The notes beneath the pieces were generated by a model. The model searched no databases. It saw nothing but the letters and a program-made list of their open reading frames with translations, and was not told the DNA's origin. Positions 18,987 to 27,453 of a stretch of DNA of 64,000 nt are shown in pieces. The position numbers and the translations under genes were made by a program. The stretch is from CAVRZY01 sp963725415 (GTDB lineage Bacteria > Acidobacteriota > Terriglobia > Bryobacterales > Bryobacteraceae): contig CAVRZY010000306.1 of the NCBI GenBank assembly GCA_963725415.1, positions 20,406 to 84,405 on the forward strand, in the 5' to 3' direction. How positions within the stretch are numbered: position 1 is the first letter of the stretch; every line of letters begins with the position of its first letter.

Positions 18987-20225
18987 TCAGGCCCGGAAAA
19001 TCCTATCCGCCCAACTAATGGCGTCCAGGTACAAGCCGGCAGTCGTGCCTGGAGGCAGCCCGAGTTGGCTCGTGGTGGCCGTCACCGCTTCCCAATCAGC
19101 CGCCTCATGAGCCCGCACCAGAGCATGCACGCGCGCCAGGCGGCTGTTCTTGCGAGCCCCGCCCAAGAGGGCTTCGCGAACATCGTCGGCCAGGCAGATC
19201 TCCGCCAGCACCTTCTCCAGCGGCCGGTCCATTATGGCGTCCAGCAAGGAGAACATCCCCAGGAAGAACAGGTCTGTTTTGCGGCGGCCCAGACCGATCC
19301 AGGGCGCTAGGGATTCGCAGAAGCGCGCACGCACCGCAGCCGTCACCACCAACTCCTCGGGCTTGTCCTGCGCCAGGCTGGGCAGCGCTACCAGCGACAG
19401 CCATTTCCGGATCTCACTCTCCCCCAGCAGGACCAGTGCCTGCTTGATAGACTCGATCTGGCCGCGCCAGCCGAAGGCGGCCGAGTTGATATAGCGCAGC
19501 AGCTTGTAGGAAAGCGAGACCTCCTGCTTGATGATGCCTTCCAGGCGTTGATAGTCCAGCTCCGGGCGGCTGATCTCGGACAAGATCTGGAGGTAATGGA
19601 ACTTGAAGGCGGGGATCCCGCGCCCGCTGATGACCACGGGATGGGCAAAGAAGTACCCCTGAAAATAGTGGAACCCTATCTCATGGGCCTGCTTGAACTG
19701 CTCGTACGTCTCGACCTTCTCGGCCAGCATCTTGGTGCCGCGAGCACTGTAATGCCTGACCAGACGCAGCCGCTCGGGCTCGGGTGTGGCCAAGAAGTCC
19801 ACCTTGATGATGTCGGCTAATTCAGCCAGAGGCTCGAAGCGCTTTTCGCAGACGAAGTCGTCCAGGACTAGCGAGTACCCACGCTCTTTGAGGTTCTTGC
19901 AGGCGGCCATGACCTGGCTGTCGGGAGGCACGGATTCCAGTATCTCCACCATGGCGATCTGCCGCGGAAGGATGGAGGCGCACTCGCCCACCAGCAGGTC
20001 CCGATTGAAATTGATAAAGGCGCGCTTGCCTCCCAAGATCTTCTCGACGCCCAGCGAGAAGAAGCTGGTAGTAATCACTTGCGAGGTGGCGCGGGTGCCG
20101 TCGGTACCGTCGAAGACGTTGTTCAGCGAGGAGCGGAAAAGCAGCTCATAGCCGAAGACGTGCTGCTCCCGGTCGAAAATGGCCTGCCGCGCGACAAAGA
20201 TGTCCACACCCCGCTCCTTGACCAC
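18987..20225 (-). CDS. EAL-HDOD signalling protein (YuxH type)
   Basis: A 412-aa cytoplasmic protein. The N-terminal half is an EAL-like domain (DIFVARQAIFDREQHVFGYE) in which the signature EAL is ELL. The downstream acidic and lysine residues are present (LVLDDFVCEKR, IIKVDFLATPE, MLAEKVETYE). The C-terminal half is an HDOD domain (LSYKLLRYINSAAFGWRGQI, ALVLLGESEIRKWLSL). HDOD domains lack the HD phosphohydrolase residues and usually act as signalling scaffolds. It could sense c-di-GMP or have residual activity; this cannot be decided from sequence. GTG 20225 is the assumed start. Convergent with the GH127 gene. Confidence 0.85.
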   Translation of the reverse strand: MVKERGVDIFVARQAIFDREQHVFGYELLFRSSLNNVFDGTDGTRATSQVITTSFFSLGVEKILGGKRAFINFNRDLLVGECASILPRQIAMVEILESVPPDSQVMAACKNLKERGYSLVLDDFVCEKRFEPLAELADIIKVDFLATPEPERLRLVRHYSARGTKMLAEKVETYEQFKQAHEIGFHYFQGYFFAHPVVISGRGIPAFKFHYLQILSEISRPELDYQRLEGIIKQEVSLSYKLLRYINSAAFGWRGQIESIKQALVLLGESEIRKWLSLVALPSLAQDKPEELVVTAAVRARFCESLAPWIGLGRRKTDLFFLGMFSLLDAIMDRPLEKVLAEICLADDVREALLGGARKNSRLARVHALVRAHEAADWEAVTATTSQLGLPPGTTAGLYLDAISWADRIFRA

Positions 20226-20342
20226 AGTCTGGGGGTTGAAGTGCCGAGAAACAAGACGGGAAACGGCGGACTGCGGGCAGGGAAAATATCTGAGTTTGGC
20301 TGAGCGGCCCCGTCCTCGAGGCCCTGCGCCGGTCCCTCACCC

Positions 20343-21470
20343 TCAGCCGAACAGTTCCTGGGCGCGGATCAGCCGCTTGCTTACCTGCACGCCGTTCGGG
20401 CAGCGGATGGTGCAGGCGGCGCACTGGCGGCAGCGGACCTGCCTGATTTCCGGGGGCAGCTTCAGGAACTCCTCCCGGCCCAACGCGAATTGCCCGTAGC
20501 CCTCCGCGTAGGTCAGGTAGCGCAGCATGTCCGCTACCGGCAATCCCTGCGGGCACCTCCCGTCGCAGCGGCCGCACATGCGGCAGTAATAGGGGCGGAT
20601 CTCTTCCAGCCCCGCAGCCAGCGCCTTCTCGTCTGCCGCGCTGAACGGCTCCCTCATGGCCCTCAGGTTCTCTTCCAGTTGCTCCGCGTCGCTCATGCTG
20701 GGAACGGTGCTGTCCACATTGGGGTTTTTCAGGACCCACTTCAGGGCCGCCAGCATGGCCCCCTCGCGCTGCAAGGTCGAGTGGAGCTTGTCCGCAGGGC
20801 GCAGGCGGCGGAACCCCCCGGCCATCACCTTCATGGCCACCAGCCCCACCCCGGCCTTGTGCAGCGATTCCAGGGCTGGGTCCACCTCGGCGGCCATGGT
20901 GAAGTTGTAACTCGCCATCACCACGTCGGTCTTGCCGGTTTTCAGGATGAACGGCGCCACCGCCGGCAGGCGATGCGTGCTCACTCCCAGGAAGCGGATC
21001 TTGCCCTGCTTCTTGACGATCTCCTGGGCTTCCATCAGATCGCCGGTGATCCTGTCGGGGCTGTCTTTGGCATGTAGATACCAGATGTCCAGGTAGTCGG
21101 TGGCCAGTTCTTTGAGGCTGATCTCGAGATCCCGCAGCGCGCCTTGCTTGTCGAGGATGCCGTCGGGGTCCACTTTGCTCGACAGGATCACGCTTTTCCG
21201 CCTGGCCCCCAGCGCCGCCCCCACCATCCGCTCGTTGTTGCCTTTCTGGTACTGGCGGGCCGTGTCGAAGTAGTTGAGCCCCAGGTCGATGGCTCGCGAG
21301 ATCACGCTGGAGTCGGTGGTGATCAAGCAGCCGAAACCCACGGTTGTCACCTTCAAGCCCGTTCTGCCAAGGGTCCGATGCCGCAACGCAAGCGCGACAG
21401 CCCCTCCACCAGCCGCGGGCAGAGCCAGCCCGGCGGCCAGAAAATCCCGGCGGGAAGATTCGATTGTCAT
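20343..21470 (-). CDS. Tat-exported aldo/keto reductase with ferredoxin-like C-terminus
   Basis: The 375-aa protein starts with a Tat signal (SSRRDFLAAGLALPAAGGG). An AKR TIM barrel follows: HRTLGRTGLKVTTVGFGCL, with the tetrad visible in LNYFDTARQY (Asp, Tyr), LSSKVDPD (Lys) and WYLHAKD (His). The C-terminal 80 residues carry two cysteine clusters, CRMCGRCDGRCP and CRQCAACTIRCP, each able to hold a [4Fe-4S] cluster. This fits a periplasmic aldo/keto reductase coupled to electron transfer rather than a simple NADPH enzyme. It lies in the same orientation 16 bases from the DUF6807 gene and may share its transcript. Confidence 0.88.
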   Translation of the reverse strand: MTIESSRRDFLAAGLALPAAGGGAVALALRHRTLGRTGLKVTTVGFGCLITTDSSVISRAIDLGLNYFDTARQYQKGNNERMVGAALGARRKSVILSSKVDPDGILDKQGALRDLEISLKELATDYLDIWYLHAKDSPDRITGDLMEAQEIVKKQGKIRFLGVSTHRLPAVAPFILKTGKTDVVMASYNFTMAAEVDPALESLHKAGVGLVAMKVMAGGFRRLRPADKLHSTLQREGAMLAALKWVLKNPNVDSTVPSMSDAEQLEENLRAMREPFSAADEKALAAGLEEIRPYYCRMCGRCDGRCPQGLPVADMLRYLTYAEGYGQFALGREEFLKLPPEIRQVRCRQCAACTIRCPNGVQVSKRLIRAQELFG

Positions 21471-21486
21471 GGCATCTCCTTTAGTC

Positions 21487-23736
21487 CTAGCGCCCCCGCC
21501 ACTCGCGGGAGAGCTTCTGGAGTAACTCGACCGGTGTGGGGCCGTCGTGGACCACCAGGCGGTAACGCAGCCTCAGCGGCTGTCCCTGTTTCACGGTCAC
21601 CGGGCCGCTGGCCACGATGCACGGGTTGATCATCCACACGTAGCGCGGATTGTGCCACGTAGACGGCGGATTCCCGGGATGATCCAGCACCGCCGCGCCG
21701 ATGGTCTTGCCGTCCTTCAGCGTGATCGTGTAGTCGTACCACTCGGCGGGCGGCCAGTTCAACTCGGGCACGGAGTAGTGCGGATCGGGCAGCCCGACCT
21801 TGCCGTCCGCCTTCGCGTAATACGAGTCGCCGTCATTGCGGGCGCGCACGCAGAATCCGCCAAAGGCCGTATGGTTGAGCACTAACTCCTGCGCCGGCGC
21901 CAGCAGGTAGCTCAGATCCAGCACGTAGACCCCGTCGCGCTCGCGCACCTCCGCCGAGGTGGTTTCGTCCATCATCGTCTTGTCATCAATCATCCAGGCG
22001 TTGCGGATCTCGACTTCCGCGCCTTGGGAATCGGCCTTGATCAGCTTTACGTCGCGGTTCTTGATGACCCGCCCCTGGGTGGGCGCGAATTGGCCCCAGC
22101 CCCAGAAATCGCCGCGATTGATGTTCCAGCCCCGCGTCGGCCCGGTCGGACCGAAGGCCGTGAAGTCGGCCTTCTGACGGAATTCCATCGAGTGCCAGGC
22201 CAGGAAGACGCCGCGATGATGGTGGTGATCGCCCGGCGCCAAATCGGTCAATCTCTCCCCCGAGGGCGTGTTGAGGGGATGGAAGCAACACACGCTGTTG
22301 GCGGCCAGGTTGGTCCTCTCCGGCTTAACCGTCATGTAGCGGAACACCGTGCGCCCGTCCGGAGTCTTCAGTTCCATGCCGTAGGTCTCGGGCGCCAGGG
22401 TGTAAGCTCCCGCCCGGCGCGGCGCCGCGGGCGTGGCCCACTCGATCCAGCTCGGGTAGGTGGTTTCGGGCGGCAGCAGGTTCTTCGTCTTTGGCGAGGG
22501 CGTGAAGCCGCGGTTGTAGAAAACGTACAGGCCGCTTTTCCCGGCGCACACGATGTCGTTGCGGCCGTCGCCATCCACATCCCGGATGTTCAGCTTCATG
22601 CCCACCCCGATGGCGCCGTTAGGCGGCGGGTTGGTGGTCTTCACCTCTGGGTACCAGGGCAGGTGATTGTAAGACAGGACGTGCCGCTCGAACTGGCCGT
22701 CCCGGATCTTGTACCAGAACACGAACAGCGGGTCGAACTCGCCGACGTCGCGGCCGTGGTGCGGGAACAGGCGCTTGCCGGTGACCAGTTCCGGTTTCCC
22801 ATCGCCATCCAGATCGCCCAGCGCCATAGTATGGAACCCGCCGAAATTCCTTTCCACCCAGTGGTGCGTGAAGCTGCGCTGGCCGCTGCCGTCCACCCTC
22901 TGCTCCAGCCATGCCAGCCCGTAGGCGTGCGCGGAGCCGATGATGATATCGTTCAGGCCGTCGCCGTTAACGTCGTAGACCAGGATGGGGTGGGAGGCGG
23001 CTCCGCCCTCGAAGCGGTAATCGGCGTGGAAGGGCCACGGCTGCTCGGCCGGGCGCGGCGGGCCCTCGTACCAGCCCACCGGGGTCACGATTTCCACCCG
23101 GCCATCGCCGTTGATGTCGCCCAGCCCGTTCCCGTGAGTCTCCCCCTGCGTTCCGATGACGTGCTCCTTGAACCACGGCGCACCATCGATATGCTCCAGC
23201 CAGGTCATCCCCTGGCCCGGTACCAGCGACCAATGGTTCACCAGGATATCCTCGTCGCCGTCCCCGTCAATGTCTCCGTGGATCACTCCTTCCATCGATT
23301 GCGCCGAATGAATCCGGTAGGCCTTCCACCTCACGCCGGGCTGGCCCGGGTTTTCGTACCAGAAGGCGCCCTTCATCCTCATCCAGCCCGAGCTGACGAT
23401 GTCCATCCGCCCGTCACGATTCACGTCCATGGCGAATTCGCTGTTGTCGTCGGTTTCCGGCCCGTTGGTCTCGGCGCCGTCGCGGAAGTTCTCGTGCTTG
23501 ATCCAGTCGGGCGCTTGATACCAGTTCCGGCCGGCGGCGACGTCCAAACGCCCGTCGCCATCCGCGTCCAGCACCGAAGCGCACTCCGAGAACGGCCCGT
23601 ACCAGTAGGTGTGCCGGTCCGGGTCGTGCGCCGGCCCATCAATCTTGACTGGGACGAAGAGCGGTTCGCCGCCCTGCTGGGCTGTAATTAAAGCAGCCAG
23701 CAGAACTACAGACAGCAAGCACAGGCGTGTCGTCAT
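21487..23736 (-). CDS. FG-GAP/VCBS propeller fused to DUF6807 (PmoA-like) domain
   Basis: ATG 23736 is preferred (AGGAG 7 bases upstream; signal peptide MTTRLCLLSVVLLAALITAQ). The N-terminal part holds at least seven Ca-binding FG-GAP-type repeats: DADGDGRLDVAAG, DVNRDGRMDIVSSG, DIDGDGDEDILVN, DINGDGRVEIVTP, DVNGDGLNDIIIG, DLDGDGKPELVTG and DVDGDGRNDIVCAG. That is enough for one seven-bladed propeller. The C-terminal 300 residues match DUF6807, once called 'methane oxygenase PmoA'-like, with a conspicuous GDHHHHRGVFLAWHSM histidine cluster. DUF6807 proteins occur in sugar-catabolic loci of Planctomycetota, Bacteroidota and Acidobacteriota; the reaction is not established. Divergent from the OYE-type gene. 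Confidence 0.85.
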   Translation of the reverse strand: MTTRLCLLSVVLLAALITAQQGGEPLFVPVKIDGPAHDPDRHTYWYGPFSECASVLDADGDGRLDVAAGRNWYQAPDWIKHENFRDGAETNGPETDDNSEFAMDVNRDGRMDIVSSGWMRMKGAFWYENPGQPGVRWKAYRIHSAQSMEGVIHGDIDGDGDEDILVNHWSLVPGQGMTWLEHIDGAPWFKEHVIGTQGETHGNGLGDINGDGRVEIVTPVGWYEGPPRPAEQPWPFHADYRFEGGAASHPILVYDVNGDGLNDIIIGSAHAYGLAWLEQRVDGSGQRSFTHHWVERNFGGFHTMALGDLDGDGKPELVTGKRLFPHHGRDVGEFDPLFVFWYKIRDGQFERHVLSYNHLPWYPEVKTTNPPPNGAIGVGMKLNIRDVDGDGRNDIVCAGKSGLYVFYNRGFTPSPKTKNLLPPETTYPSWIEWATPAAPRRAGAYTLAPETYGMELKTPDGRTVFRYMTVKPERTNLAANSVCCFHPLNTPSGERLTDLAPGDHHHHRGVFLAWHSMEFRQKADFTAFGPTGPTRGWNINRGDFWGWGQFAPTQGRVIKNRDVKLIKADSQGAEVEIRNAWMIDDKTMMDETTSAEVRERDGVYVLDLSYLLAPAQELVLNHTAFGGFCVRARNDGDSYYAKADGKVGLPDPHYSVPELNWPPAEWYDYTITLKDGKTIGAAVLDHPGNPPSTWHNPRYVWMINPCIVASGPVTVKQGQPLRLRYRLVVHDGPTPVELLQKLSREWRGR

Positions 23737-23764
23737 GGTGAAGCTCCTAATCAAGCCGAAGTTG

Positions 23765-23776
23765 ATGATATATCAT
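23765..23776. promoter_or_regulatory. Perfect 12-bp palindrome in a divergent promoter
   Basis: ATGATATATCAT reads identically on both strands. It is the only AT-rich patch between the divergent DUF6807 and OYE genes (starts at 23736 and 23809). Size and symmetry fit a dimeric repressor site, for example of GntR/FCD type. No cognate regulator is encoded nearby. Confidence 0.4.
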
Positions 23777-23808
23777 GTATGCGTCCAGTGGAAGGCGGGA
23801 CCAATATC

Positions 23809-25932
23809 ATGGCTCATCCTGACTATCCTCATCTGTTCAGCCCGATCCGCATCGGGAATTTCGTCGTGCCGAATCGCATTTGCCACGTGCCCACCGACAT
23901 CAGCTCGGCCAACGCTGACGGTTCGGTCAACCAGCGGGTGATTACTTATCACGAACAGGTCGCCAAGGGCGGTTGCGGCTTCATCATCGTGGGCGCTTCG
24001 ACTCCGGATCGGGCCACGGGCCGCCCTACCGTCACCTGCCTCTCCGTGGACGAGGACCCGATGATCCCGGGCCTGGCGGAGCTGGCTGAAGCCATGCACC
24101 GCCACGGCGCCGCTTGCGCGGTGCAGATCCAGCATCCTGGCCGGCAGGCCGCCTGGCCGCGCAAGGACCTGGTTTCCGCCACCGACCAGGTGGTCGAGCT
24201 GCCCGGCTCGGCCGGTCACGAGGTGGTCTACGCCGAGGAACTCGCCAAAGGCAAGTCCATCCGCGCCATGACCGTCGAGGAGATCTACGCGCTGGTCGAG
24301 AAATTCGCGGAAGGCGCCTGGCGCGTGCAACAGGCCGGCTTCGACGCGGTCGAACTCCACGGCGCGCACGGCTACCTGATCGCCCAGTTCATGAGCCCCT
24401 ACGTCAACCGCCGCAACGACCGCTTCGGCGGCACATTCATCAACCGCATGCGCTTCGTGCTGGAGATCATCGCCCGCATCCGGCACAAGTGCGGCCGCGA
24501 CTTCCCCATCGGCGTCCGCTACTCCGGCGAAGAGTGGATCGAAGGCGGCAGGACCATCGAGGAAAGCGTCAGGATCGCTCAGATGCTGGAGCAACAAGGG
24601 CGTGGACTTTCTGGACATCAGCGCGGGCATTTTCGAGGCCCCGGCCGCGGTCATGGACCCCATGTACTATCCCCAGGGCTGGAACACCTACGCCGCCGAG
24701 GAGGTCCAGAAGCGGGTCTCCGATTCCCGTGATCACCAGCCACACGCTGCGCGATCCCGGCCTACTGCGAGAAGATCGTCGCCGGCGGAAAGGCCGACCT
24801 GGTCGGGCTGTCGCGGCAGATGATCGCCGACCCCTATTGGGCCAACAAAGCCTTCGCCCGGCAACCGGACGAAATCCGCAAGTGCATTTCCTGCCTGACC
24901 GGCTGCTGGCAGGAGTCGTTGATGATTAAGCGGCACATGCGCTGCGCCATCAATCCCGCGGTCGGAGACGAGCGGTTCATTCATCTCCAACCCGCCGAGA
25001 CCCCGCGCAAGCTGGCGGTGGTCGGCGGCGGGCCCGGAGGCATGGAAGCCGCCCGCATCGCCGCGCTGCGCGGCCACCAGGCGACCATCTTCGAACGAAC
25101 CGGCGAGTTGGGCGGCGCCATCCTGTACTGCTGCATGCTGCCCGGCAAAAACAAAATGCGCTGGTACGCCGACTGGCTCCGCCGCCAGGTGGCTAAGCTC
25201 GGCATCGAGGTCCGTTTCCATTCCAGCCCCAGCGTCGAAGAACTCCGGCAGTTCGACGCCGTCATCCTGGCGACTGGCGGCAAGGTCGCCCGGCCCGCCA
25301 TCCCCGGCATCGATTCCTCGCCGGTCTGCACCTTCGAGGACGTGTTGCGCTGCAAAGTCGAGGGCTGCGAGTATTACCCCACCGACCGCCAGCCGCCGCT
25401 GGAATGCGGCCCGACGGTGCTCATCTGGGGCGACCACTTCGCCGCCGCCGACTCCGCCGAAAAACTGGCCGGCGACGGCAAAAAGGTGTACGTGGTCACC
25501 GAGAACCGCGAATTCGCCCAATGGATGGAACCCTGCCACCGCGACGTGATGTTCAAACGCTTCGCCGGAGGCAACGGCGAAGGCCTCCCCGGCAAGCCCT
25601 TCCAACACGCCGTCACCGTGATTCCCAACACCACGGTGCTCGAAATCGCCGCCAACGAAGTGACCCTGATGGACCACCGTTTCCGCAAGTCCGCCCTGAC
25701 GGTAGACAACGTGGTCCTGGCCTCAGTCGCACCGGAAGACAGCCTCTACGACCAGCTCCTCGAAGCGGGAATCCCAGCCGTCAAGATCGGCGACCTCAAA
25801 CGTGTCCGCAACCTCCTCTCCGCGGTACGGGAAGGGGCCAACGTAGGATTGACTATCGATGAGGGCCTGACGCTCAACGCAAATCGGGCGCTGACCTCGC
25901 GGCACCCGACGGAAGTGACGCTGGGGGCGTAG
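23809..25932 (+). pseudogene. Old Yellow Enzyme-type NADH:flavin oxidoreductase (2,4-dienoyl-CoA reductase-like), three frameshifts
   Basis: ATG 23809 begins MAHPDYPHLFSPIRIGN. The FMN TIM barrel follows (GFIIVGASTPD, VQIQHPGRQAAW, DAVELHGAHGYLIAQFMSP). Then come a [4Fe-4S] motif, CISCLTGCWQ with a further Cys before AINP, and the FAD/NAD domain (KLAVVGGGPGGMEAARIAAL). This is the architecture of FadH/trimethylamine-dehydrogenase-like enzymes. The coding sequence changes frame three times: near 24598-24601 (before DFLDISAGIFEAPA), near 24716-24724 (before IPVITSHTLRDP), and near 24755-24762 (before AYCEKIVAGGKADLV). Each correction restores consensus sequence. Three errors within 160 bases suggest local consensus error or early decay. 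No single frame encodes a functional protein. Confidence 0.8.
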
Positions 25933-26025
25933 CGACTTGACAGCCCGGCTGGTCGCAGCAGCATCGTTGGGAATTCTCAGCAGATCCTGGCCTCCGCAAC
26001 GACTTCTGCATTCCATCAGGCCCCT

Positions 26026-27447
26026 TCAGCCCGCCGCCGGTTTACGGAACTCGTCTTCGTGGTTTTTGCCGTCCCCTTCCCAGGCTGGGCGCGCCGGGCC
26101 GGAATTGACCACGCGCTGCGTTCGGGCATCGAACAGTTTCACCTTGCGCTCGCGGTAGGAATCGACGCCCAGCCGGATGGCGGTCATGACCTTGTATCCG
26201 AAGTCGGCGTCCAGGTTGGGCGCTTTGCGGGAGCGCATGCAGGCGAAGAAATTGTCGGTGTGCGCGCGATGGCTGTCGCGGGCCGCCTCCACCTCGTAGG
26301 TCTTGGCCGGTTTCGGCGGCTCGGTCCTCTTGTCGAACGTGCCCGGCATCGGACTCTCCGGCAGCACCACGATCCGGCCGCGCTCGAACACGATCGAGCC
26401 TTTGTGCCCGTAGATGACCATGGGGTGATACTTGCCGCCCGCTTCGTTGGCCATCGAGCCCGAGAGCGTGATGTAGAAGTTGGGGTACTCGATCAGGGTG
26501 GCGTACGTGTCGGGCACCTCGCGGTCTTTCTGCACGTAGATGCCGCCGGCCGCGGTCACGCTGACCGGGAATTCCGCTCCCATGGCGAACAGCACCGGGC
26601 CGAGGCTGTGATAGTAGAGATCCGTAGCAATGCCGCCGGAGTAATCCCAGTACTTCCGCCAGCGAAAATACCGCTCGGCGCTGAAGGGCCGCTTGGGAGC
26701 CGGGCCCAGCCAGCGGTTCCAGTCGATGGTCTCGGGCGTGCCCTCTTTGTCGATGCGCCAGTTCCATTCGCCTAAGAGCGAATTGCGGCTGGCGGTGGCC
26801 TGCGCCCACAGCAGTTCTCCGATCTCGCCCTGCCCGATCAGTTCCTTAATCTTGTGAACTCGCGGGTCGGAGAGCCCCTGGGAACCGACTTGCAGGATGC
26901 GGCCTTGCTTGCGGGCCGTTTCCGCCAACTGGCGCGCCTCCTCGATGGTGTAGGTCATCGGCTTTTGCAGGTACACGTCTTTGCCGGCCAGCATGGCGTC
27001 CAGCGCCATCTGCCCGTGCCAGTGGTCGGGCGTAGCGATCAGGACCGCGTCCACGTCGTTGCGGGCCAGCAATTCGCGGTAGTCGTGATGGACGTCCTTC
27101 TCTGCGAGCTTGCCGATCTTCCTGGCGTTCTCCTTGCGCCGCGCGTAGACATCGCAGACGGCGACCACCTGGATGTCCTTCGTCTCCTCGCTCTGCCGGA
27201 CGAAGGAGCGCAGATGGGCGGTTCCCATGCCGCCCGTGCCGATCATGCCCACGTTGATGCGGTCGTTCGCGCCCACCACGCGCGCAGCCGATCGTGCCGG
27301 GATGCTGGGCTTCATGGTCCTGCTTTTCGCGGCCGCTACGTTTCCGAGCGCTGCCGCCGCGAGCGACGAGCGGCCCAGGAAATGGCGGCGCGTGGGCGCT
27401 CCGGCGGAAAATGATCCATCAAGCCTTGGTTCCATGGAGAGGAGCAT
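26026..27447 (-). CDS. Tat-exported Gfo/Idh/MocA-family oxidoreductase
   Basis: A 473-aa protein with a twin-arginine signal (PTRRHFLGRSSLAAAALG), an NAD-binding Rossmann domain (INVGMIGTGGMGTAHLRSF, VAVCDVYARRKENA), the conserved D-H-W-H segment TPDHWHGQMALDAML, and LQKPMTYTIEEARQL in the position of the EKP motif. The C-terminal alpha/beta domain includes WDYSGGIATDLYYHSLGP. Exported members of this family include GH109-type glycosidases and periplasmic sugar oxidoreductases with tightly bound NAD. It starts 6 bases after the GH50-like gene stop, so the two act together. ATG 27447 is chosen; ATG 27435 is possible. Confidence 0.88.
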   Translation of the reverse strand: MLLSMEPRLDGSFSAGAPTRRHFLGRSSLAAAALGNVAAAKSRTMKPSIPARSAARVVGANDRINVGMIGTGGMGTAHLRSFVRQSEETKDIQVVAVCDVYARRKENARKIGKLAEKDVHHDYRELLARNDVDAVLIATPDHWHGQMALDAMLAGKDVYLQKPMTYTIEEARQLAETARKQGRILQVGSQGLSDPRVHKIKELIGQGEIGELLWAQATASRNSLLGEWNWRIDKEGTPETIDWNRWLGPAPKRPFSAERYFRWRKYWDYSGGIATDLYYHSLGPVLFAMGAEFPVSVTAAGGIYVQKDREVPDTYATLIEYPNFYITLSGSMANEAGGKYHPMVIYGHKGSIVFERGRIVVLPESPMPGTFDKRTEPPKPAKTYEVEAARDSHRAHTDNFFACMRSRKAPNLDADFGYKVMTAIRLGVDSYRERKVKLFDARTQRVVNSGPARPAWEGDGKNHEDEFRKPAAG

Positions 27448-27453
27448 ACCAGA

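Noticed and set aside
22024..23691. Long plus-strand open frame opposite the FG-GAP/DUF6807 gene
   Set aside because: It is a GC-codon shadow of a clearly supported minus-strand gene, with no family motifs or ribosome site.
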